In this document: piece after piece, positions 1-6,009 of the stretch
Numbering within the stretch: position 1 is the first letter of the stretch
How the letters are laid out: each line of letters starts with the position of its first letter
From: Clostridia bacterium
Lineage (GTDB): Bacteria; Bacillota; Clostridia; CAKSNL01; HGM11501
Length of the DNA stretch: 6,009 nucleotides
Assembly: GCA_030535815.1 (NCBI GenBank)
Contig: JAUNRD010000124.1
Coordinates: 1-6,009, forward strand
Reading direction: 5' to 3'
Position numbers and translations under genes: made by a program
Notes under the pieces: generated by a model
What the model saw: the letters and a program-made list of their open reading frames with translations, nothing else
Told to the model about the DNA's origin: nothing
Databases searched by the model: none

Positions 1-1
1 G

Positions 2-187
2 GGATTAAAAATTGCCTTTGAAAACAAGGAGCTCTTTGAAAACGGAGAAGGCGAAATTATAACCGATGAAATCGGACGGAAGTTTTCGGGCGACTGCCTC
101 ATAGTAACCGACGAAGAAGGATGCGAGCACCTTCTCCCCGACCTTGCATTTAATCCCAAGGACGGAAAAATTTATAAAGTATACTGA
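2..187 (+). CDS. C-terminal 61 codons of an unidentified protein (5' truncated)
   Basis: An open frame enters from the left edge and ends at a TGA at 185-187. The other forward frame beginning at base 1 stops within seven codons, so this is the only plausible frame. The tail is acidic and soluble-looking, with no membrane segment. It contains the stretch GRKFSGDCLIVTDEEGCEHL (about visible residues 27-46) and ends in KDGKIYKVY. The pattern 'gly-arg-x-phe ... asp-x-leu-ile-val-thr-x-x-gly-cys-glu' weakly recalls the C-terminal end of M24-type (Xaa-Pro peptidase/prolidase-like) proteins, but the fragment is too short to assign a family and I do not rely on it. A strong terminator begins 4 nt after the stop, which supports this being a genuine gene end. 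The gene converges on the minus-strand operon, so no functional link to it should be assumed. Confidence 0.7.
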   Translation, partial: GLKIAFENKELFENGEGEIITDEIGRKFSGDCLIVTDEEGCEHLLPDLAFNPKDGKIYKVY

Positions 188-190
188 TTA

Positions 191-223
191 AAAAAATCGC
201 AGTGAATTTCACTGCGATTTTTT
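191..223. terminator. Bidirectional intrinsic terminator after the left-hand gene
   Basis: Bases 191-205 and 209-223 form a perfect 15-bp inverted repeat around a 3-nt loop. The core is tcgcagtga/tcactgcga, flanked by a run of six A on the left and six T on the right, so it can terminate in both directions. It starts 4 nt after the TGA of the plus-strand gene and is most simply that gene's terminator. It may also back-stop minus-strand transcription. Confidence 0.9.
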
Positions 224-249
224 CAGGAGATAGGAAAAAATGCTTCAGA

Positions 250-342
250 ATGGACAAACTGAATTGAGAAAAGTCTGCTTTCAGACTTTTCGAAAGCACC
301 CGAAGGCGTATATAGATACGTCGAGCGGTGAAGTTTGTTCAT
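250..342. repeat. Structured palindromic intergenic element with three-way-junction fold
   Basis: Three nested pairings are visible. The outer stem P1 joins 250-260 to 332-342 (11 pairs, one G-T wobble). P2 is a perfect 10-bp hairpin, 268-277 with 282-291 (gaaaagtctg/cagacttttc), with a 4-nt loop. P3 joins 305-311 to 316-322 (core cgtat/atacg, loop atag), extended below an internal loop by 298-300 with 327-329. Together they make a compact three-way junction of about 93 nt. The element lies between two bidirectional terminators and has no convincing promoter or ribosome binding site. I recall similar intergenic sequences in clostridial genomes, where they are often mis-called as short hypothetical proteins, but I cannot verify that here. 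It could be a dispersed miniature repeat or a structured RNA. Its strand is undetermined. Confidence 0.6.
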
Positions 343-364
343 AGCAAAAAGGCATAAAAATGAA

Positions 365-391
365 GAAAAATCGCAGAACCTGCGATTTTTC
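365..391. terminator. Bidirectional intrinsic terminator of the minus-strand operon
   Basis: Bases 365-376 pair perfectly with 380-391 (gaaaaatcgcag/ctgcgatttttc) around a 3-nt aac loop, with an A run on one side and a T run on the other. It lies 91 nt beyond the TAA of the discoidin-repeat gene and is the first strong hairpin met by minus-strand transcription. The stem core aaaaatcgcag is the same as in the terminator at 191-223. Bases 392-482, between this hairpin and the stop codon, are AT-rich and show no other gene or clear structure. Confidence 0.85.
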
Positions 392-482
392 AACACTATT
401 TTCACATTAGAGTTTATAAAATTGCCCGATTTATTAATTTATCCGCCTTTTTGCGTTCTGGACTTTTTTTACATCTCCTTTT

Positions 483-3401
483 TTATTTGGTAATCGTTAC
501 CGTCTGTGTCGCACCGTCCCACGCCACATTGTATCCAAGCTGTTCGGATACAAATCTTACGGGGATGAAGGTACGGGAGTCCTTTATCACGGGGAAGTTA
601 AGAAGGGTGTAGCGCACCTCGCCAAACTCCTTTGTTGTAACAAAAACTCTTCTGTTCCATATCTGAAGAACAATTGTTGCATCAGCAGTTTTTAATGTAA
701 TTTTCTTTGATGCACCGTCCCAGGCGATTTCTGCTCCCATTTCCTCAACAAGACCTCTTAAGGGGATAAGTGTTGAGCCGTCCACGATGTAGGGCGCAAC
801 GTCGATGGTCTTTTCAGATGCTACGCCGTCCTTTTCGCTTTTTATTACATTGGAACCAATGGTAAGCTCATACTTTTCGGGCTTTTTGTCTGCAACTTTA
901 TTTTCAGCCTCGTGAGCTTCCTTGTTCTGATAGAACTCAATTTCCGTGCAGGCAACACGGTGCACCATAGATTCCTCGATTTCAAAGTCGATATAACGTG
1001 CCTTTACGGGAGTGTCAAAAACAAACTTCTTTGTAGAAAGGTCTTTTTCAAGAACCTCATGTGCCAACAGCGTTGTCCAGTTTTCTCCGTCCTCGCTTAT
1101 CTGAACACTGAACTTAGTCCAGAGGCCGTGAAGGTCCTGAGTCTGACGGGGAACATAATGCATTTCCGAGAAGGTTCTTACTCTTCCCATATCAAGAGAT
1201 AACACTACAGGATATGCGCTGTCCTTTAATTCCTCTGTCTGGAATATTACACCGTCGGGCCCGTCAAAAGCCTTATCTACGGTGAAATCGTTCCAGCAAT
1301 CACCTTCATAGCTTGCGGTAAATTCCTTGGTATCAAGGCGATAAAGTCTGTTTTTGGAGTCTTCTTCGTAAAAGTCTTCAAAGCTTACTGTCTTAAATTC
1401 ACTTCTCTCTTCCCAGAGATTGAATTCACCCAATGTTCCGAAGTGCTGTGCGCTCTCCAAAATTTCAAGCTTTACCTTTTTAACACTTATATTTGCGTTA
1501 AAGGCAATTTCTCTCGGGTTTTTATTTCCCGTTGCAAGGGGAAATTCCGTGTTTTCAAAGAGCAGGAAATAGTCCGACGTATCGTCCTTTGCCACATAGA
1601 CATTAAGCTTTAATATTTTACCTACGTCCATTCCGTCCCCTCTCGGATGAAGAGACATTCCCGAAATAACCTTCGCTTCGGGAAGGGTTATTTCAAGGGT
1701 GTAGGGCGGATTGTCTCTGCCTGTTACAACGCCGTCGGCTGCCTGATAGTCGGAATGCCAGTGAGTTTTGGTATCACCGTCTAAAATCTTCATGGGACTT
1801 CCGGCAACAAAAGATTTACCTGATGCAATCCAGCCGGTTCTGTCTAAGAAAGGCACTCCTTCAAGACTCTTTCCGTCTCCCGTTACGGGAGCTTTTTTCA
1901 CTGCTTCCTTTTCGGGCTTCTTTGTAAGGAATTTAATTTCTCCCGCCGTTCCTACGTTGCTTATGGAATCGGTGGTTTCTATTTTTATGGCACGAAGTTC
2001 GCTCTTTTCAAACTCTACGGTTTTTGCCGTTATTCCGTCTGTATAGATGAAGTTTCCTGATGTAATTTTCTTAAATTCCTCACCATCGGTTGAGCCGTAT
2101 ATGGTGTAGTTATTGAATACACCGCCCTGATTTCCTTTTCTCGGCACATAAACGATACCGTAAAGTGTAACGTTTTTTCCGAAATCAACAGAAAGATAAT
2201 GAGGATAAGGCGCCATAGTGGTTATCTGTCCGTTTTCAGCTTCATAGCTTGTGTGCCAGTAGGTATTTTCATTTCCGTCAAAGGCATTTGCCGCAACTTG
2301 AGAATAGAATACGCTGGATCCTTCGATTTTCCAGGAATCCTCACGAGCTAAAACGCCCTCTTCCACAGGGGCAGATTCCTTTTCTTCCACCTTTACCTTT
2401 TCCTTAAGGATTGTAATTTCTGCGGCAGAGCCGAAATCATCTCCCGCATCGGTGGTTTCAATTCTTAAAACCTTTACGCTTACTTTTTCATCAAAGTTTA
2501 TAATCTGCGGAGTTGCTCCCTTGGAATAGTCGCACATTCCGCTTTTTATTTCTTCAAAGTTTGCACCGTCATCGGAGCCGTATATGGTGTAGCTGTTAAA
2601 ACGTCCCGCCATATTGTCGGGTCTCGGTGTGTAGATAACGCCTGCAACGGAAAGCATATTGTCAAAATCAACATCTATATAATGAGGATAGGGCGCCTTA
2701 CTTACAACAGTGCCTCCTGCCGCCTCATATGACGAGTGCCAGAAGGTTTTAATATCTCCGTCAAATGCCTTGTCTGCAGACAGTGAATAGAAAGTACTCG
2801 ATGCCGTAAAAGTCCAGGTACCTTCAACGCTGTAAGCGCCTTCAACAGGCTCATTTTCCGCTTCGTTTTTAGTTTCAGGCTTTGCCTCTGCCTTTACCTT
2901 TGATGAGATATCCTCATCCGTGATAAGGGCTATTTCGCCAATTTCCCATTCTCCCCAGCCGTCGTTACCTTTTCTCGATATAAGGGAAATATATTTTGCA
3001 TTAACGCTTTTTCCGAAGGTGTAATCATCATACCAGAATACATCGTTTGCTTCTCTTTCATTTGAAAGCTCTGTCCATGTGCTTCCGTCGGATGAAATTT
3101 TAACGGTTAAAACCGCGGCTCTTCTGTGGGGGCCGCTGTTCATAGCACGGATTCCCGAAAAGCTTACTTCAGAACCATACTCTATTTTAATTTCTCCGCC
3201 ATGTCTTGCACCGAAGGTGTTTCTCACTCCGTCCGTAAGATAGGAAACCCCGCCTGCGCCATAGCCGCCCTTATCTGTTCCGTTATAGGTTATATATGCA
3301 CCGTTTATGCTCTTTGTACCGTCAGCTCCGTCCATGGCAGCGAAGGATGATGCAGTAAGAAGCATTACAAAAGCCAATATCAATGATAATAATTTTTTCA
3401 C
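483..3401 (-). CDS. Secreted multi-discoidin (F5/8 type C) protein with C-terminal stalk domain
   Basis: A predicted exported, non-catalytic binding protein of 972 residues. The start is GTG at 3399-3401, chosen because a strong AAAGGGGG site lies 7 nt upstream and because it is followed at once by a typical signal peptide (MKKLLSLILAFVMLLTASSFA, cleavage near residue 21). There is no lipobox. Five discoidin-like beta-sandwich modules follow, at about 28-160, 190-333, 353-493, 516-663 and 690-825. Hallmarks are AFDG or LDG then a WH(S/T) motif, hydrophobic 'SVDFG'-type strands, 'YTIYGS.DG..F' and a closing 'AEI' strand. Lys/Glu/Pro-rich linkers separate several modules. Residues 844-972 form a stalk domain ('copper amine oxidase N-terminal', with STLIPLRGLVEEMGAEIAWDG and RTFIPVRFVSEQLGYNVAWDG). 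This name does not imply amine oxidase activity. Modules 2 and 3 are close copies; modules 1, 4 and 5 are more divergent. It is co-transcribed with the enzyme upstream, so glycan or cell-surface binding is inferred. The ligand is unknown. Confidence 0.93.
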   Translation of the reverse strand: MKKLLSLILAFVMLLTASSFAAMDGADGTKSINGAYITYNGTDKGGYGAGGVSYLTDGVRNTFGARHGGEIKIEYGSEVSFSGIRAMNSGPHRRAAVLTVKISSDGSTWTELSNEREANDVFWYDDYTFGKSVNAKYISLISRKGNDGWGEWEIGEIALITDEDISSKVKAEAKPETKNEAENEPVEGAYSVEGTWTFTASSTFYSLSADKAFDGDIKTFWHSSYEAAGGTVVSKAPYPHYIDVDFDNMLSVAGVIYTPRPDNMAGRFNSYTIYGSDDGANFEEIKSGMCDYSKGATPQIINFDEKVSVKVLRIETTDAGDDFGSAAEITILKEKVKVEEKESAPVEEGVLAREDSWKIEGSSVFYSQVAANAFDGNENTYWHTSYEAENGQITTMAPYPHYLSVDFGKNVTLYGIVYVPRKGNQGGVFNNYTIYGSTDGEEFKKITSGNFIYTDGITAKTVEFEKSELRAIKIETTDSISNVGTAGEIKFLTKKPEKEAVKKAPVTGDGKSLEGVPFLDRTGWIASGKSFVAGSPMKILDGDTKTHWHSDYQAADGVVTGRDNPPYTLEITLPEAKVISGMSLHPRGDGMDVGKILKLNVYVAKDDTSDYFLLFENTEFPLATGNKNPREIAFNANISVKKVKLEILESAQHFGTLGEFNLWEERSEFKTVSFEDFYEEDSKNRLYRLDTKEFTASYEGDCWNDFTVDKAFDGPDGVIFQTEELKDSAYPVVLSLDMGRVRTFSEMHYVPRQTQDLHGLWTKFSVQISEDGENWTTLLAHEVLEKDLSTKKFVFDTPVKARYIDFEIEESMVHRVACTEIEFYQNKEAHEAENKVADKKPEKYELTIGSNVIKSEKDGVASEKTIDVAPYIVDGSTLIPLRGLVEEMGAEIAWDGASKKITLKTADATIVLQIWNRRVFVTTKEFGEVRYTLLNFPVIKDSRTFIPVRFVSEQLGYNVAWDGATQTVTITK
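1923..2834 (-). repeat. Tandem duplicated discoidin module (unit 483 bp)
   Basis: Modules 2 (2403-2834) and 3 (1923-2345) of the discoidin protein align with a constant offset of 483 bp (161 codons). The string gagccgtatatggtgtag occurs at both 2092-2109 and 2575-2592. A 19-base string occurs at 2196-2214 and 2679-2697 with a single difference. At the protein level the shared landmarks are AFDG, W-H-(S/T)-S-Y-E-A, APYPHY, F-N-x-YTIYGS and IETTD. This is an in-frame intragenic duplication that is more recent than the divergence from the other three modules. Confidence 0.85.
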
Positions 3402-3408
3402 TCTGAGT

Positions 3409-3416
3409 CCCCCTTT
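3409..3416 (-). promoter_or_regulatory. Ribosome binding site of the discoidin gene, overlapping the upstream stop
   Basis: Read on the minus strand, AAAGGGGG lies 7 nt before the GTG start at 3401. Its first A is the last base of the TGA stop (3416-3418) of the upstream gene. This geometry supports the GTG start and suggests translational coupling of the two genes. Confidence 0.8.
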
Positions 3417-6009
3417 CAGTTAAGGTGTGAAAGTGCAGTATTTACTGCATTCATATCAGCTTCACCCTTGCTTATCACAAAGGCACCATTTCCCAAATCA
3501 GCTACATTCCAGCCATAGCATTCAGCGATGAATGATGCAGGAATATAGAAGATGCCGTTTCTGTAGGTAACGGGATTTGAAAGACGAGCTTCACGTCCGT
3601 CAATTATTACATCGAGAGAATCAAGTTCGCAGGTGGTAAAGGAATTGTTTATTATATTTTCTTTCTTATCGTCAAGCTCGGAATGATAGGTAAAGAAGCG
3701 GTTATAGCTTGAAACATATTCTGTTTTGCTTCTTCCGTAGCCCATAACCTCGTTATAAACCTGCTCGGGGATGTAAAGTGTGCCGTTTTCCATAAAGGGA
3801 GCAACAGTTATATCTTCCTCGTAAACCCTCATCTTCGCACCCTTTACAACTGCCTTGCTGCTTCCGGCCTTAAGTACGGAAGTTTCTGAAGCAATCAAAG
3901 GCTTTCTTTCTTCTGCTGAAAGAGTGGTTTCAGAAACAGTCGTATATACATAGTTGAATCGTCCGGGAGGTGCAACACTACCTTCGGAATAGAAGGTTAA
4001 AAGGTCGCCCTTGCACTCGGCCGCATCGGTCCACTTAAATTCAAAGTCAACCGTTCCCGTTTCGCCGATTACGCTCTTCGGAACAGAGATGATGTAGCTT
4101 GCATCGTTTATATTTGCTTTTGCCTCGCCTGCATTTTCCCAGCTCCAGGTGTTTCCGACATTTTTGGAAACAACGCCTTCGCCTTCAAGGTTTACGGCAT
4201 AGTCATAGCCTTCCCAGCCGGTTACGGCATTTCTGTCTGTGTTTATATAAAGAGTCATAAAGCCCTTGTCGTGCTTTGTAACTGCATTTTCAGCATTTAC
4301 AAGGAAGTAGAAATTGTCATTGTCAAAAGAAACCTTTGCACCCTTTATTGCATTTATAACATCGGTTTCAAAGTGATGTGTTTCCCTTGCCGAGCCGTAG
4401 ATACCAAGACCGTCTTCGTTTCTTTCATAGTCGTTGAAGTATCTTATGTATTCCGGACCTACAGAATTCCACTGGGAAAGGTCGCCATTTATATCAATGG
4501 TCTTTGCTCCGCTTGCTGTGGGAACGGGACGAACGCCCTTATACTTTCTTACAAAGTCGCAGAGCATATTGTAGCAGTCGTCCTTCAAAGGACCACGTGC
4601 CGGCTCAAAGTCACGGCTGTTTTCATCGTTGTAGGTATCAACAAAAACAAGTCCCGAATACTTTCCGTATACGTCATAGCGGATGGTAGTCCATTCGTTC
4701 CAGCCGTCAATCATAATAAATTCGGGATCAACATCCAATGCAAGACCTGCCTGCTCACGGAAGAAGTAGCCCTCGCGCAAACCGCGCTCGGTATAATCTT
4801 CACCGAACGCCTCGGTATATGCCCTACCCTTGGAATAGGGATCTGAAAATACGCCCGTTGTATTAAGACCGTAAACGGTGGATTCATTAAGCGCAGAACC
4901 AACGGATAAGAATCCGGGGCGACCATCATCTGTAAATCCGCCTCTTAAAACCTGAGGATAATGCTCAAGCCACATCCAGTATTTAGTTCCGCGGTTTGAC
5001 TTGTCGCTTCTTATGCCCATTTCCTTGAAATTGAAAAAGCCTTCGGTTTCCTTAACAACGCCCTTTGCAATTTCGCTTCCGTCAGTTATATGGCCGATTG
5101 CACGTGACGGCACTGCATTACCGAAGAGCACGGGGCGACCGTCCATATAGTACCATATATCGGAGTAATCGTTGTTTACAAAGCAGTTTAAGTATAAGGA
5201 TATAAGGTTATTGTATGCATTGGAATTTGACTGTCCCATTGAGGTAAATGCGGCAATCCTGGGAATATCAACGCCTGTTGCCTTTGAATCGCGGAATGCC
5301 TTTGCAAGTACATTGAGGGTTGATATGTAGTTTGCCCCGCCGTTGGTATAGTCAAAGAATATGGCATCAACGCCTGCGTCCGAAAGCAATTCGGCGTGAC
5401 GGCGGTATACCCAGTAATCATAGGAATCGTAAAAGCCGAAAAGAGGCTCCTGCCAGTAGTATCTTGCATTTAAAATCCATGCTTCGTGAGTAAAATTACC
5501 CTCTGCACCGGGATTATTTTTTATAACCGCAGGAATTGAGCCACCCTGGGTTGCAGGGCCTTCGTCAACGTGCCAGTTCCAGTAAAGCATACCAACCTCG
5601 TGATTGCCTTCCTTTACCGCGCCCGCTTCCTCAAAGGATGCAACGGCACGTCCGAAATCGTCGGTTGCCGCCCAGGTGTCGGAATAGTTGTCAATTATCA
5701 CGCTGTCAGGTACCTTCATAGACTGATTGTCGTGCTTATATTCGTTACCGGAAAAGATAACTTCCTTGAAAGTGCTGTATTTATTTGCTTCCCCACCGGT
5801 CAGAAAATAAAAATAAACGTCGTGTGTACCGCTTACGCCGGAGACGGAGGTATACTTTTCGATTTCACCCTCATCATCAAGGTGAATATATCCGATAAGA
5901 GTTCCTGTTTTATAATTATCAAGGATTACGGCGATGTCAAAGCCGTTTGTCCCGCCGTTTCCCCTGAAAATCATATTCGCATTTATTCCGATTGAATTAA
6001 CTCCGGTAA
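3416..6009 (-). CDS. Modular carbohydrate-active protein: CBM6 - GH71/GH99-like barrel - CBM9-like - stalk domain (5' truncated)
   Basis: The frame ends at TGA 3416-3418 and stays open to the right edge. The ATG at 5972-5974 is internal: the eleven codons upstream (TGVNSIGINAN) continue the same domain. Counting from that Met, residues 1-75 are the C-terminal half of a CBM6-type module (GFDIAVILDN, then SGVSGTHDVYFYF). Residues 120-480 resemble TIM-barrel domains of the GH71/GH99/WbsX-like group: VGMLYWNWH (127-135), PLFGFYDSYDYWVYRRHAEL followed by GVDAIFFDYTNGG, DGRPVLFGNA (278-287), WMWLEHYPQ (333-341) and IDGWNEWTT (422-430). E337, E427 and D208 are the most conserved-looking acidic residues and are catalytic candidates only. 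Residues 491-675 resemble a CBM9/DOMON-like module (IDINGDLSQWNSV; FYFLVNAEN; LYINTD). Residues 712-836 form a degenerate stalk domain (NGTLYIPEQVYNEVMGYG; NGIFYIPASFIAECYGWNV). The signal peptide should lie beyond the window. It is probably an extracellular glycosidase or glycan-binding enzyme; the substrate is unknown. Confidence 0.9.
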   Translation of the reverse strand, partial: TGVNSIGINANMIFRGNGGTNGFDIAVILDNYKTGTLIGYIHLDDEGEIEKYTSVSGVSGTHDVYFYFLTGGEANKYSTFKEVIFSGNEYKHDNQSMKVPDSVIIDNYSDTWAATDDFGRAVASFEEAGAVKEGNHEVGMLYWNWHVDEGPATQGGSIPAVIKNNPGAEGNFTHEAWILNARYYWQEPLFGFYDSYDYWVYRRHAELLSDAGVDAIFFDYTNGGANYISTLNVLAKAFRDSKATGVDIPRIAAFTSMGQSNSNAYNNLISLYLNCFVNNDYSDIWYYMDGRPVLFGNAVPSRAIGHITDGSEIAKGVVKETEGFFNFKEMGIRSDKSNRGTKYWMWLEHYPQVLRGGFTDDGRPGFLSVGSALNESTVYGLNTTGVFSDPYSKGRAYTEAFGEDYTERGLREGYFFREQAGLALDVDPEFIMIDGWNEWTTIRYDVYGKYSGLVFVDTYNDENSRDFEPARGPLKDDCYNMLCDFVRKYKGVRPVPTASGAKTIDINGDLSQWNSVGPEYIRYFNDYERNEDGLGIYGSARETHHFETDVINAIKGAKVSFDNDNFYFLVNAENAVTKHDKGFMTLYINTDRNAVTGWEGYDYAVNLEGEGVVSKNVGNTWSWENAGEAKANINDASYIISVPKSVIGETGTVDFEFKWTDAAECKGDLLTFYSEGSVAPPGRFNYVYTTVSETTLSAEERKPLIASETSVLKAGSSKAVVKGAKMRVYEEDITVAPFMENGTLYIPEQVYNEVMGYGRSKTEYVSSYNRFFTYHSELDDKKENIINNSFTTCELDSLDVIIDGREARLSNPVTYRNGIFYIPASFIAECYGWNVADLGNGAFVISKGEADMNAVNTALSHLN

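Noticed and set aside
250..342. Possible hammerhead ribozyme (ctga..tga before P2 and gaaa after P2)
   Set aside because: The core would be ctgaattga, with two extra bases relative to CUGAUGA. The strand entering the closing stem is aag, with no UH cleavage site, and the c and t of 'ctga' pair with a and g in P1. It resembles a hammerhead only superficially.
223..405. 60-codon minus-strand ORF covering the intergenic element and second terminator
   Set aside because: It has no ribosome binding site before its ATG, reads straight through a terminator hairpin and all arms of the palindromic element, and its peptide mirrors the inverted-repeat structure. It is better explained as an incidental open frame in a structured repeat.
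405..441. Minus-strand promoter with a TATAAA -10 at 413-418
   Set aside because: No acceptable -35 box lies at the right distance. In an AT-rich intergenic stretch a lone TATAAA is expected by chance.
483..872. Copper amine oxidase activity for the discoidin protein
   Set aside because: Only the small stalk domain that carries the amine oxidase family's name is present. No catalytic amine oxidase domain, topaquinone motif or copper-binding histidine set exists in the protein.
4271..4846. 191-codon plus-strand ORF, with other plus-strand ORFs at 912-1202, 1768-2046, 3126-3350, 4504-4689, 5536-5721 and 5570-5995
   Set aside because: All lie antisense to two genes with clear domain content, show no recognisable motifs and are cysteine/valine- or proline/arginine-rich in the way expected of reverse-frame translation.
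4711..4929. Short minus-strand ORFs at 4711-4929 and 5188-5469
   Set aside because: They are in another frame inside the carbohydrate-active gene, whose own frame encodes conserved barrel motifs through these positions.
5972..5974. ATG as the start codon of the carbohydrate-active gene
   Set aside because: The upstream codons remain open to the window edge and continue the CBM6-like sequence. There is no ribosome binding site and no signal peptide at this Met, so the gene is truncated by the window.

Overview
The window looks like a piece of a Gram-positive, Clostridia-type chromosome, probably a gut or other anaerobic polysaccharide user. This is inferred from the moderate, AT-leaning composition, strong purine-rich ribosome binding sites, A-tract/T-tract bidirectional terminators, and two exported proteins that end in the so-called copper amine oxidase N-terminal ('stalk') domain common in Clostridia and Paenibacillaceae. 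No species can be named from the sequence alone.

Layout. Bases 2-187 (+) hold the last 61 codons of a gene that begins outside the window. Bases 188-482 are intergenic between convergent genes. They contain two bidirectional intrinsic terminators with almost the same stem core (191-223 and 365-391). Between them, at 250-342, is a compact palindromic element that folds on paper into a three-way junction. Bases 483-3401 (-) encode a 972-residue secreted protein with five discoidin-like (F5/8 type C) modules and a C-terminal stalk domain. Bases 3416-6009 (-) encode the visible part of a large multidomain carbohydrate-active protein: the end of a CBM6, a GH71/GH99-like TIM-barrel domain, a CBM9-like module and a degenerate stalk domain. 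Its 5' end lies beyond the right edge, and the reading frame stays open to the last base.

The two large minus-strand genes form a tight operon. Only 14 nt separate the enzyme's TGA from the GTG start of the discoidin protein, and the ribosome binding site of the second overlaps the stop of the first. The likely picture is a surface or secreted glycan-processing pair: a catalytic protein with its own binding modules, plus a co-produced multivalent binding protein. The shared C-terminal domain type suggests the same extracellular location. The substrate cannot be read from the sequence.

The least explained item is the structured element at 250-342, insulated from both flanking genes by terminators. 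It looks more like a dispersed repeat than a leader RNA. The rest is an accessory glycan-utilisation locus with an unusual but understandable domain architecture.
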